Made by a program: the position numbers and the translations under genes. DNA of 31,956 bases, taken from the NCBI GenBank assembly GCA_947166165.1, contig CAMVDK010000004.1, positions 1 through 31,956 of the forward strand, read 5' to 3'. The stretch is from an uncultured Porphyromonadaceae bacterium. Its GTDB lineage: Bacteria > Bacteroidota > Bacteroidia > Bacteroidales > Muribaculaceae. A model generated the notes under the pieces. The model saw only the letters and a list, made by a program, of their open reading frames with translations, did not search any database and was not told the origin of the DNA. Below, piece by piece: positions 15,682-25,114 of the stretch; position 1 is the stretch's first letter, and the number at the start of each line of letters is the position of its first letter.

Positions 15682-18600
15682 ATGTTGATCAAAAGACTAA
15701 TCCTTAGCATGGCACTCGTCACCGCCACCGCCCTAGCCGGCATGGCCTACGAGTACACCTTCAACTGGAACGAGCTTGCGAGCCAGTTGCCTGTGCTGCC
15801 GGACCCCAACCAGCAGCCGCAGGAATCCGACTATTTCGAAGTTGATCCGCCCACCGAGGGCATCAACATCTTCATCCACCCCTCTCAGATTCCTTGGAAT
15901 GCACAAAACCCCAAACCTTACGTCCACGCATGGAATGGTGGTGGATACACAACCACATGGCCAGGCATACAGCCAGACGGAGATGCGAAACTTGTCTCGG
16001 TGATTGGCAACGACAATCAAAAGGAATCTTTCTACTGGTATCATTTCGACGAGCCCGAGGATGTCAACATCCAGGTCACATTCGACGGCAATCAAGAATA
16101 CAAACGCCAATTCGACGGCTTGGGCAAAGGTAGCCATTTCTTCTACTATGCCCCATATAGTGGATTGGAGCCTAAGCTTCAATACAACAAAACCACATTC
16201 TACGTCAGAGTGATGGGGAGCAACATCACCCCCACCTTATACTATTTTGATTATGGAGGCGATTGGAACAACCAGCACGAAATGACACCCGTCACCATCG
16301 ACGGCACTACATGGTATAAATACTCCTTCCCGACCAACGAAGTTGCGCACGGCGGTGTCATCATCTCCGACCATGGCAACAACGCAACGCAAACAAGCGA
16401 CATCAGAAACATAAAAGCCGGTGAGTACTACTTAGAGTATTACCCCAACGGCGACAGAGACCGCTACGACAATCTCCGGCACATTAGCGGCAACGACTGC
16501 AACTACAAATTGTGGGACAATGGCGCAAGCAGCGGCCAAGAAATCAGCAAAGAAATCACACTGACCACCACCGGAGAGTATGGCACAGCATCGATAACGA
16601 TCATTTGCCAGACCGTCAACGATGTCTATAAGGTCAAGGTCGTGAACGGCGAGTTGCAGTTCCCCTTGGGTGCCAGCGTGAGCGCCACGGTCAACGACGG
16701 CCACAACCTGCGCCAGATCTGGCTCGGCAACCCGACCCAGGGTGCCGGCGGCTATGGCTTCGAGAATGTCACCAACGCCACCAAGCAAAACGTGCGCGAC
16801 ATGGAGGGCCTCTGGAACGGCTCCGACAACGACCACCTCTACGTGGTGAATTCGGCCAGCAACACCTTCGCGCTTGGCAAGCAGACCAACGGCGGCAACG
16901 AAGTGTTCTACATCGCCAATGGCTCCAAGGTCTATAGCGAAGGCACCACCCTGCACGGGCTGCTCAGCACCCAATATAACGTGCGCGAGCAGAACCACGC
17001 CTTCGACGACGACCTCGTGGCCGTGGGTGTGCGCAACGTGGCAGGCCGCAACTGCCTCGTGTGCCGCAGCGTGGAGCCGCGTGCCGCTGTCGTCACCGAC
17101 AAGCCTTCGTACACCGACCCCAATGGCAACATCTATCCCTGGTCGAATCCTGCCACGCCGCAGTACGACTGGATCGTGCTCCAGCTCGACAACCCCGAGC
17201 AGTATGTGACCGACCCCGCCAACTATGTGGGCAAGGTGCTCCGCAACGTGCGCGGCAAATTCTGCGAGTTCACCGGCGAAGACGGCAACAACGGCTGGAC
17301 GCTGTGGCTCACTCCGTTCATGTCGGTGATGGGCACCCCCGAAGTGGTGGGCGAGGCTTCCACCACGCTGAACACCTACACCATGGCCAACTTCGTGGAG
17401 CACGACGGCGACGACCACTACATGATGGAGCCGCGCCTGGCCGAGCTGTGCAACGTGATCGACATCATGCGCACCAACGACCAGATTCTGCAAGTGCCCA
17501 CCAATGCCGCACAGATGCCTGCCGACGAGAACAACCAGGCCCGCGACAACATCTACACCAAGCTCGGCATCGACTACGGCTACACCTCGCTCTACCAGAA
17601 CACCTACTACGACTTCTGGCGTGCCTCCGACGAGGAAGTGCTCACGAAGAACGGCCTCGAAGGCCAGACCTGGCGCCTCAAGGACAAGGTGTACGACTGC
17701 CAGGGCGCGCTGGTGCTCGCTTCGCAGCACTCGGCAGGCCAAGGCAGCAGCTACCAATACCCGCTCGACTACCCCTTCCTCAACTATATGCAGACCAACA
17801 ACGGCTGCGTGATGCACATCATCGGCGAGGCCGAGCTGAGCAACTACGACGCCGAGATGTATGTGGGCAACAGCGACTACTGGAGCCGCTTCGACTATGC
17901 CAACCGTCGCAACGCCTACCGCAACGACGTGCTTATCAGCATCGGCGCTCCTGAGAAGACCAAGACGCTGGACCTCACGCTCAAGCGCTTCGACGCCACC
18001 GGCACCACGCCGCTGGCCGACGTGGCCACCGTCAAGGTGAGCACCGCCAACAACACCATCAGCATCAACGTCACCTCGCTGCCGGCCTCCATCGAGGCGA
18101 AGGACGACCCCGCCATCAAGGCCATCGAGCGCGACCAGAGGGTGTTCGAAAATGGGTATTCCTACAACGTGCAGAATGCGAGCAACAACCTTGTGATCAG
18201 CGACATGTTCTACAGCGAGTCGCTGCTCACCGAGTCGCCCGAGTCGAAGAGCGGTGTCACCTACCAGCTCGTGGACAACAACAACGAGAGCCACAGCATC
18301 GTGGGCGCAGTGCCTGTGTTCGAGCCCAAGAACTACGACCTGAGCCGCGCCAAGTATACCAAGGCCGAAGTCGACAACGACACCAACGGCGAGCTCATGC
18401 CCGACGAAGAGTTTGTCAACGCCAACTTCGACGTCAAGCGCGCGGGCCGCGTCGACAACTGGACCGTGATGCGCGACAACGCCAACACCTTCATGAGCGG
18501 AGAGGCGCAGCGTCCCCTCGACCGCAGTGCCATCGGCTCCAACGGTGTGGCCAGCCTGAACGACAACGAGAACATCGCCACGCCGCAGCAGCACGAATAC

Positions 18601-19368
18601 GTGCCCGTGCTCGGCACCGTCTACAACGGCAACACCTACGGCACCTTCAAGCAGCGCGTCACCGATGCCAGCACCACCATGGCCATCGCCAGCAACTTCA
18701 ACGTCGACCAGCTGCAGGGCGGCCTGCGTGTGTGCCCCATCCAAGACACCAGCATCACCTACTACAACGCTCAGCTCGACCTCACCTCGCTCGTCGAGGA
18801 CCTCGAAGGCGAGAAGGCCTACCTGATGCGCGTGTGGCGCGTGGTGGACGGCACCAAGACCCTGCTCAACGACCAGACCGAGTTCACCGACGCCAACGTG
18901 ATTGACTTCGCCTACAAATATGGTGGCACCACCATCCACAACAGCGACTGGGCCACCAACTACGTCGACCTGGCCGAGAACCTCTTCGTGGAGGCCGTCA
19001 ACCAGCAGGCCACTCCCACCAGGATGCGCCTCGTGGACACCTTCGTCATCGACGACGCTCAGCCCACCACGGGCAGCGGTGCCCCGCGCCGCGCAGCCGC
19101 CGGAGGCCACGACATCAGCTACGAGGCCACGCTCTACGTCGAAGACCGCACCACCCACCTGCTCTACGTCAAGAAAGCCGTCGTGGTGCCCGAAGCCGAC
19201 CAGATTGTGACCGCCATCGACGACATCGACCAGTGCAGCGCACCGGTGGCCAGCGTCCGCTATGTGAGCGCCACAGGTCTTGTAGGCACGGAGCCGTTCG
19301 ACGGCATCAACATCGTCGTCACCACCTATACCGACGGCACCGTCACCACCACCAAGCAAACCAAATAA
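15682..19368 (+). CDS. Large secreted protein with starch-binding-like N-terminal modules
   Basis: A 1228-residue exported protein. ATG 15682 begins a signal peptide (LIKRLILSMALVTATALAGMA); the frame also reads back to a TTG at 15676, which is less likely. Residues about 60-150 contain IFIHPSQIPW, PYVHAWNGGGYTTTWPG and HFDEPEDVNIQVTF, resembling CBM26-type starch-binding modules. Residues about 170-260 (LYYFDYGGDW, GTTWYKYSFP, AGEYYLEYYPNG) look like a second related module. The remaining 900 residues are not recognised; no catalytic motif is seen. The last 60 residues (VASVRYVSATGLVGTEPFDGINIVV region) resemble the C-terminal module of many Bacteroidales secreted proteins, related to type IX sorting domains. 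The first 900 bases are clearly poorer in GC than the rest. Single-gene transcript. Alpha-glucan binding is inferred. Confidence 0.75.
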   Translation: MLIKRLILSMALVTATALAGMAYEYTFNWNELASQLPVLPDPNQQPQESDYFEVDPPTEGINIFIHPSQIPWNAQNPKPYVHAWNGGGYTTTWPGIQPDGDAKLVSVIGNDNQKESFYWYHFDEPEDVNIQVTFDGNQEYKRQFDGLGKGSHFFYYAPYSGLEPKLQYNKTTFYVRVMGSNITPTLYYFDYGGDWNNQHEMTPVTIDGTTWYKYSFPTNEVAHGGVIISDHGNNATQTSDIRNIKAGEYYLEYYPNGDRDRYDNLRHISGNDCNYKLWDNGASSGQEISKEITLTTTGEYGTASITIICQTVNDVYKVKVVNGELQFPLGASVSATVNDGHNLRQIWLGNPTQGAGGYGFENVTNATKQNVRDMEGLWNGSDNDHLYVVNSASNTFALGKQTNGGNEVFYIANGSKVYSEGTTLHGLLSTQYNVREQNHAFDDDLVAVGVRNVAGRNCLVCRSVEPRAAVVTDKPSYTDPNGNIYPWSNPATPQYDWIVLQLDNPEQYVTDPANYVGKVLRNVRGKFCEFTGEDGNNGWTLWLTPFMSVMGTPEVVGEASTTLNTYTMANFVEHDGDDHYMMEPRLAELCNVIDIMRTNDQILQVPTNAAQMPADENNQARDNIYTKLGIDYGYTSLYQNTYYDFWRASDEEVLTKNGLEGQTWRLKDKVYDCQGALVLASQHSAGQGSSYQYPLDYPFLNYMQTNNGCVMHIIGEAELSNYDAEMYVGNSDYWSRFDYANRRNAYRNDVLISIGAPEKTKTLDLTLKRFDATGTTPLADVATVKVSTANNTISINVTSLPASIEAKDDPAIKAIERDQRVFENGYSYNVQNASNNLVISDMFYSESLLTESPESKSGVTYQLVDNNNESHSIVGAVPVFEPKNYDLSRAKYTKAEVDNDTNGELMPDEEFVNANFDVKRAGRVDNWTVMRDNANTFMSGEAQRPLDRSAIGSNGVASLNDNENIATPQQHEYVPVLGTVYNGNTYGTFKQRVTDASTTMAIASNFNVDQLQGGLRVCPIQDTSITYYNAQLDLTSLVEDLEGEKAYLMRVWRVVDGTKTLLNDQTEFTDANVIDFAYKYGGTTIHNSDWATNYVDLAENLFVEAVNQQATPTRMRLVDTFVIDDAQPTTGSGAPRRAAAGGHDISYEATLYVEDRTTHLLYVKKAVVVPEADQIVTAIDDIDQCSAPVASVRYVSATGLVGTEPFDGINIVVTTYTDGTVTTTKQTK

Positions 19369-19397
19369 GAACAACTAAATAAAGCGAAATGGTTATT

Positions 19398-19434
19398 AAA
19401 AGCCGTGCCACCCGCGAGGGCAGCACGGCTTTTT
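19398..19434 (+). terminator. Terminator after the 15682 gene
   Basis: aaaagccgtgc (19398-19408) pairs perfectly with gcacggctttt (19423-19433) over 11 bp, loop 14 bases, with the T run at the end. It lies 30 bases after the stop codon. Confidence 0.88.
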
Positions 19435-19491
19435 CAGTGCGCCTGCAGGCCGCCTTCCAGTATGCTGATTCAAAAAAACTTTGCCATTCGC

Positions 19492-19522
19492 TTTGCATTG
19501 CGCGCAAGTTGCACTATCTTTG
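19492..19522 (+). promoter_or_regulatory. Predicted promoter of the GH92/adhesin operon
   Basis: TTTG (19492-19495), a 19-base spacer and TATCTTTG (19515-19522), both perfect to the Bacteroidetes consensus. The start would be near 19529, about 80 bases before ATG 19611. The spacer holds the palindrome ttgcgcgcaa (19498-19507). The promoter shows that upstream in-frame starts from 19389 are not used. Confidence 0.75.
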
Positions 19523-19610
19523 TAAGCGCATTTTTCGGCCACTGTGCTTTATGCGTTGTGAGATAAACCTTTATATATCACTACAAATCATAACCTACAC
19601 CTACTTGAAT

Positions 19611-22600
19611 ATGAAAAAACGTTTCCACATCCTCTGGGCCGCTGTGCTGGTGCTGTGCTGCTGGGCGCAGGCTGCCACCGTGCCCTACAGCAGTGAGATA
19701 GGCGGAGCCACTAGTCTGGACGACGGCTGGACGGTGATTGACCTTGACAACGACGGCAAGACCTGGGTCAACGACAACTACCCCGCCAACCGGGGCTACG
19801 ACGTGGCCGGCACGAGCCACGGCGTCATCATGCAGTGGGACCGCAACAACGCCAAGAACGACCTGCTCATCACGCCCGCCATCCACCTCGACGAGGGGCA
19901 AGACTACAAAATCACGTTCTGGATCAAGACAAGCTCCGACCCCGAGGACCTGAAGCTGCTCATGTCGGACGGCAACCAGGCCGCCAACTTCGCCAATGCC
20001 GTTGAGCTGGCCACGCTGTCGGCCTACACCAACACCGCCGCCTTCGAGCGGAAGACGGTCACCTTCACCAACCGCGGCGAGGGCGACTACCACTTTGCCT
20101 TCAAGGCCACCAGCCCGGCCTATATGGGCTACATCTATCTGACCGGCTTCGCCATCGGCATCGACGCGGTGACGCCCGCCGCCGTCACGGGCCTCACCGC
20201 CGCCTTGGGAGCCGGTGACGCCCTGACGGTGGACCTGAGCTGGACGCTGCCCACGCTCGCCGACGACGGTCAGCCCCTGGCCGCCGGCACCATCACCGGC
20301 GTGCGCATCACCCGCGACGGCCAGCTGCTCACCACCCTTGCCGCCGACGCCACCAGCTGGCACGACAGCCAAGCCACCGGCCTGACAGCCGGCGTGCACA
20401 CCTACGAGGTGGCCGCCGTGGCCGGACCCGCCGTGGGCCTGCCGGCACGCGTCACCACCGGCTATGTGGGCGCACTGCCCGAGCAGGCACTGCCCTGGAC
20501 CAGCGACCTGAGCTCGGCCGAGGCTGTGGGCGACCTGTGGACCATCATTAAAGGTCCCAACTCCACGCAGACCAAGCAGTGGACCTACAACGCCAGCAGC
20601 TTCGCGCCCTACTTCGGCTTCTCGGCCCTCGACGGCGTGGAGGACGACTACCTCATCACCCCGCCGCTGCGCGTGGAGCATGCCGGGGCCTACAAGGTCA
20701 CCTTCGAGTGGCTCGCCGGCTACTACCAGAAGGAGCGGCTCGAACTGCTCGTGGGCCGCGGACGCAGCATCGCCGCCCTCGACCGGGTGGTGGACACCTT
20801 CACCAGCAAGAACAACTACGGCTCGCGCCAGACCTACGAGGCCACCTTCGAGGCCAGCGAGCCAGGCACCTACTACCTGGCACTGCACGCCTGCAGCTCC
20901 GACATCGAGTCGAGGCAGGGCTACGGCGACCTCTACAACATCTACAGCATCCACGTGGAGAGCAACACCATCGTTCCCGCTCCGGTGGCCGACCTGGCCG
21001 CAACGCCCGTGGGCAGCGAGAGCCTCGACGTGACGCTGACGTGGACCAACCCCTCCACCACCAACGCCGGCGGCCCCCTCGATGCCCTGACGCGCGTCGA
21101 GGTGCTGCGCGCCCCCGTGACTGGCACCGGCTACGCCCGCCGTCCCGGCGAGTGGGCCGTGGTGGCCACCGTCGCCGGTGCCGCCGTCGGGCAGCCGATG
21201 ACCGTGACCGATGCCGTGCCGCAGCCAGGCTATTACGCTTACCGCGTGCTGCCCTGGAGCAGCGGCGGATGCGCCGAGGGTGAGCCAGCCACCGTCTTCA
21301 CGCCCTGGGTGGGCGACCACGCCCAGCCTCTGCCCTACGACTGCACCTTCGACGACCAGAGCCACTTCCTTGAGTTCTACACCGTGGTCGACGCCAACGC
21401 CGACAGCAACACCTTCGGCTGGACGCAAGGCTACCAGGTGCGCTTCGACCACAACGACACCGCGGCCGACGACTGGCTCGTCACCCCACCCTTCAATCTC
21501 GAGCCGGGCTACTACAAGCTCACTCTGGGCTACCTCGGCAACGGCTCCCACTTCGCTGTCGGCACCACCTCCAGCGCCACCGAGCCGGCCACGGCCTTCG
21601 CGCAGCTGGCCGATGTGGCCGTGACCGACTACGGCACCTTCACCGACGAGCTGATGTTCCACGTCGACGCTGCCGGCAAGCGGCACATCGCCATCCACGA
21701 CATCAGCGGCGAGCAGGCGGGATACCTGCAAATCAAGCGCATCGCCCTCGAGCGCAGCCTGGTGCTGCCCGACGTGGCCACCCAGCTGACGGCCACCGCC
21801 GAGGGGCGCTGCGTGGTGCTGCAATGGACCAACCCCTCCACCACCAACGTGCCCGGCGAGCCGCTCACGGCCATCGACCACGTGACCATCGTGCGCAACG
21901 GCGAGCCCGTGGCGCAGCTCACCGAGGGCCTCACGCCCGGCCTGACGGCCTCCTACACCGACACCGTGCCAGCCGTGGGGCCTTACACCTACAGCGTGGA
22001 GGTCTACACCGCCGCCGGCAAGAGCGACAAGCCCGCCCCCACCGTCACCCTCGACTGGGTGGGCGGCGGACTCGACCTGCCCTTCACGGCCAACTTCGCC
22101 GACCCCGACGAGTGGACCATCGTCAACGCCAACGGCGACAGCCAGACCTACACCGACGAGTTCGGCACCTGGACCGAGCCATACACCTGGGCCGTCAACG
22201 GCAGCAATCTCTACTACGGGTTCAACAACCGCGAGGCCGACGACTGGGCCATGAGTCCGCGCCTCGAACTGCCCCAGGGCAAGAGCGTGCGCGTCACCAT
22301 CACCTCGTCGACCGGCTCGGGTCACGACGTCAGCTGGCAACTCGCCATCGCGCCCGCCATCGACCACACCCAGATGACCCCTGTGGCCACCCTCACCACC
22401 GCCATGGGCATCGTGGCCGGCGACCTGAACGCCGACGGCAAGTCCGACATCGAGGACGTGAACGCGCTCATCAACGAGCTGCTCGGCCACACCACCGCCA
22501 CCGCCGGTGCCACCGCCGACCTGAGCGGCGACGGGCGCGTCGATGTCGAAGACGTGAACCTGCTCATCAACCTCACGCTGGGCTACGACACCGATGCCGT

Positions 22601-22721
22601 GGCCATGCAGCGCAACGTGGTCACCATCGCCGGCCAGGCCGGCACACGCGTGCTGGGCCTGCACGCCATCCAGGCCGGCGACCTGGTCATCCACAGCCTG
22701 AAAGTCGAAACCGCCGATTGA
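19611..22721 (+). CDS. Secreted multidomain adhesin-like protein with C-terminal dockerin
   Basis: A 1036-residue exported protein. After the signal peptide (MKKRFHILWAAVLVLCCWAQA) come four jelly-roll domains of the cleaved-adhesin/choice-of-anchor-J type, at about 22-185, 292-452, 570-716 and 820-930. They are recognised by repeated blocks such as NDLLITPAIHL, DDYLITPPLRV, DDWLVTPPFNL and DDWAMSPRLEL. Fibronectin type III-like domains separate the first three from what follows (WTLP, WTNPSTTN twice). The two WTNPSTTN copies share a 25-bp identical DNA stretch (21042-21066 and 21825-21849). A dockerin type I-like pair (GDLNADGKSDIEDVNALIN, LSGDGRVDVEDVNLLIN, about 934-993) precedes a 43-residue tail. 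Related domains occur in gingipain-associated adhesins; here they probably bind host or polysaccharide ligands. First gene of a three-gene operon. Confidence 0.8.
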   Translation: MKKRFHILWAAVLVLCCWAQAATVPYSSEIGGATSLDDGWTVIDLDNDGKTWVNDNYPANRGYDVAGTSHGVIMQWDRNNAKNDLLITPAIHLDEGQDYKITFWIKTSSDPEDLKLLMSDGNQAANFANAVELATLSAYTNTAAFERKTVTFTNRGEGDYHFAFKATSPAYMGYIYLTGFAIGIDAVTPAAVTGLTAALGAGDALTVDLSWTLPTLADDGQPLAAGTITGVRITRDGQLLTTLAADATSWHDSQATGLTAGVHTYEVAAVAGPAVGLPARVTTGYVGALPEQALPWTSDLSSAEAVGDLWTIIKGPNSTQTKQWTYNASSFAPYFGFSALDGVEDDYLITPPLRVEHAGAYKVTFEWLAGYYQKERLELLVGRGRSIAALDRVVDTFTSKNNYGSRQTYEATFEASEPGTYYLALHACSSDIESRQGYGDLYNIYSIHVESNTIVPAPVADLAATPVGSESLDVTLTWTNPSTTNAGGPLDALTRVEVLRAPVTGTGYARRPGEWAVVATVAGAAVGQPMTVTDAVPQPGYYAYRVLPWSSGGCAEGEPATVFTPWVGDHAQPLPYDCTFDDQSHFLEFYTVVDANADSNTFGWTQGYQVRFDHNDTAADDWLVTPPFNLEPGYYKLTLGYLGNGSHFAVGTTSSATEPATAFAQLADVAVTDYGTFTDELMFHVDAAGKRHIAIHDISGEQAGYLQIKRIALERSLVLPDVATQLTATAEGRCVVLQWTNPSTTNVPGEPLTAIDHVTIVRNGEPVAQLTEGLTPGLTASYTDTVPAVGPYTYSVEVYTAAGKSDKPAPTVTLDWVGGGLDLPFTANFADPDEWTIVNANGDSQTYTDEFGTWTEPYTWAVNGSNLYYGFNNREADDWAMSPRLELPQGKSVRVTITSSTGSGHDVSWQLAIAPAIDHTQMTPVATLTTAMGIVAGDLNADGKSDIEDVNALINELLGHTTATAGATADLSGDGRVDVEDVNLLINLTLGYDTDAVAMQRNVVTIAGQAGTRVLGLHAIQAGDLVIHSLKVETAD

Positions 22722-22735
22722 CCCATGTCCCGACG

Positions 22736-25114
22736 ATGAACACGCCACGACTACTCACAGTGCTGGCGGCTGCAGCGGTCGCCACGCTCGCCATGCAGGC
22801 CGCCGGCGGCAACGGGCAGCGCGATGCGGTGGACTATGTGAACACCTTTATCGGCACAGCCGGCATGGGGCACACCTTTCCCGGAGCCTGCGTGCCCTTC
22901 GGGGCCGTGCAGCTCAGCCCCGACACCGACACCATCCCCCACAACGTGGACGGCAAGTACCAGCCCGAGGTGTATGCCTACTGCGGCGGCTACCGCTACG
23001 ACGACCCGACGATTGTGGGCTTCAGCCACACCCACCTGAGCGGCACGGGGCACAGCGACCTGGGCGACATCCTGCTCATGCCGCAGACCGGCCCCCTGCT
23101 GCTCAACCCCGGCACGCGCGACAACCCCGACAGCGGCTACCGCCAGCGCTACAGCCACTCCACCGAGCGCGCCTGGCCGGGATACTACGAGGTGACGCTG
23201 GCCGACGGCGTCAGGGTGCAGCTCACTGCCACCGAGCGCACCGGCGTGCACCGCTACACCTTTCCGCAGCACGCCCAAGCGCAGCGACTGGTGGTGGACC
23301 TGACCCACGGCATCTACAACTACGAGGGCAAGACGCTGTGGTGCAGCCTGCGCGTGGAGAACGACACCCTGCTCACCGGCTACCGCATCACCCAGGGATG
23401 GGCGCGCTGCAACTACACCTACTTCGCCATCACCTTCTCGCGCCCGGTGGCCAGCTACGGCTACCACGACCGCCGTCCCGAGGCCTACAGGGGATTCTGG
23501 CGCAAACTCGACCCCTACCACAACTTTCCCGACATAGGCGGCCGCAGTGTGGTGGCCTATTTCGACTTCGGCACCGCCAGCGCCGAGCCGCTCACGGTGA
23601 AAGTGGCCCTGTCGGCCGTGTCGGCGCAGGGCGCGCTGCAGAACCTGCGCGCCGAGGCCGCTGGACGCTCGTTCGATCAGGTGAGCGCACAGGCGCGCCT
23701 GGCCTGGCAGCGCGAGCTGGGGTCGATAGCCGTCGATGGCTCCGACGACGTGAAGACGATGTTCTACACCTCGCTCTACCACACGATGATCAACCCGTCG
23801 GTGTACTGCGACGTGGACGGCAGCTACCGGGGCGTGGACGGGGCCGTGCACACGGGCGAGGGATTTGTCAACCACACCGTGTTCTCGCTCTGGGACACCT
23901 ACCGCGCCCTGCACCCGCTGCTGGGTCTGCTGCGTCCCGAGCGCAATGCCCACATGGTGCAGTCGATGCTCGCCCACCAGCGCCAGAGCGCGAGCCACGT
24001 GCTGCCCGTGTGGAGCCTGATGGGCAACGAGGGCTGGTGCATGACGGGCTACCACGCCGTGAGCGTGGTGGCCGACGCCGTGGTCAAGGGCGCGCGGCTC
24101 GACTCTGAGGCCGTGCTCGACGCGCTGCGCAGCACGGCCACCTGGACGCGCTTCCCCGGGCTGGAGACCTATATGCACCAGGGCTTCGCGCCCTTCGACA
24201 CCGACGCCACAGCGGCTTCCAACACGCTGGAGTATGCCTACGACGACTTTGCCGTGGCCATGGCCGCGCGGCGGCTCGGCGACGAGACCCTGGCGAGCGA
24301 ATTCGGCCGACGCGCGCTCAACTACCGCAACGTAATCGACCCGCGCACCGGCTTCGCCACCCCGCGCTATGCCGACGGCCGCTTCAAGGCCGACATGGAC
24401 CCGCTGCAGACCTACGGCGAAGGCTTCATCGAGGGCAACTCGTGGAACTTCACCTTCCACGTGCCGCACGACGTGTTCGGACTCATGGCCGCGATGGGCG
24501 GCGAGCAGCGCTTCAGGCAACGCCTCGACTCGCTCTTCGCCATGCATCTGCCCGAGCGCTACTATGCCGACAACGAAGACATCACCACGGCCTGCCTGGT
24601 GGGCGGCTACGTGCACGGCAACGAACCCAGCCACCACGTGCCATACCTCTACGCCTGGACCACCCAGCCCTGGCGCACGCAAGAGCGGCTCAGCGAAATA
24701 GTGGACCGTATGTACCGCAACGCCATCGACGGGCTGAGTGGCAACGACGACTGCGGCCAGATGTCGGCCTGGTACGTCTTCACCACGCTCGGCTTCTACC
24801 CCGTGTGTCCCGGCACCGACCAGTATGTGCTCGGCGCCCCCATGGTGCGGCACGCCGACGTGGCCCTGCTCAGCGGACGGCACATCGTGGTCGACGCACC
24901 GCGGCTGAGCCAGCGCAACCGCTATGTGAAGCGCGTGCGGCTCAACGGCAAGCCCTGGCCGCACCTCTACCTGACGCACGACCAGCTGACGACCGGCTGC
25001 GTAATTGAATTCGAGATGAGCGCCACGCCCAACAAGCAGCGCGGACTTGCCGACGCCGACAAGCCATTCTCACTGACACATCCACACGAATCAACATCAA
25101 CCACCAAGCAATGA
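22736..25114 (+). CDS. GH92-family glycoside hydrolase (putative alpha-mannosidase)
   Basis: Calcium-dependent exo-acting glycosidase; characterised GH92 enzymes cleave alpha-mannosides, often from host N-glycans. The 792 residues start with a signal peptide (LLTVLAAAAVATLAMQAAG) and show the family landmarks DYVNTFIGTAGMGHTFPGA, FSHTHLSGTGHSDLGDILLMP (about 95-115), FSLWDTYRALHPL, YGEGFIEGNSW with Glu566, HHVPYLYAWTTQPWRTQ, and SGNDDCGQMSAWYVFTTLGFYPVCPG with Asp671-Asp672. Length is normal for the family. ATG 22736 comes 14 bases after the previous stop, and the stop codon overlaps the next start (ATGA at 25111-25114), so the three genes form one operon. Linkage specificity (1,2, 1,3 or 1,4) cannot be told from sequence by eye. 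Confidence 0.93.
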   Translation: MNTPRLLTVLAAAAVATLAMQAAGGNGQRDAVDYVNTFIGTAGMGHTFPGACVPFGAVQLSPDTDTIPHNVDGKYQPEVYAYCGGYRYDDPTIVGFSHTHLSGTGHSDLGDILLMPQTGPLLLNPGTRDNPDSGYRQRYSHSTERAWPGYYEVTLADGVRVQLTATERTGVHRYTFPQHAQAQRLVVDLTHGIYNYEGKTLWCSLRVENDTLLTGYRITQGWARCNYTYFAITFSRPVASYGYHDRRPEAYRGFWRKLDPYHNFPDIGGRSVVAYFDFGTASAEPLTVKVALSAVSAQGALQNLRAEAAGRSFDQVSAQARLAWQRELGSIAVDGSDDVKTMFYTSLYHTMINPSVYCDVDGSYRGVDGAVHTGEGFVNHTVFSLWDTYRALHPLLGLLRPERNAHMVQSMLAHQRQSASHVLPVWSLMGNEGWCMTGYHAVSVVADAVVKGARLDSEAVLDALRSTATWTRFPGLETYMHQGFAPFDTDATAASNTLEYAYDDFAVAMAARRLGDETLASEFGRRALNYRNVIDPRTGFATPRYADGRFKADMDPLQTYGEGFIEGNSWNFTFHVPHDVFGLMAAMGGEQRFRQRLDSLFAMHLPERYYADNEDITTACLVGGYVHGNEPSHHVPYLYAWTTQPWRTQERLSEIVDRMYRNAIDGLSGNDDCGQMSAWYVFTTLGFYPVCPGTDQYVLGAPMVRHADVALLSGRHIVVDAPRLSQRNRYVKRVRLNGKPWPHLYLTHDQLTTGCVIEFEMSATPNKQRGLADADKPFSLTHPHESTSTTKQ

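Noticed and set aside
16432..22748. Very long minus-strand open frames (980 and 1055 codons) opposite the secreted-protein genes
   Set aside because: Same composition effect: Val/Gly/His-rich without motifs, while the plus-strand genes have signal peptides and known domains.
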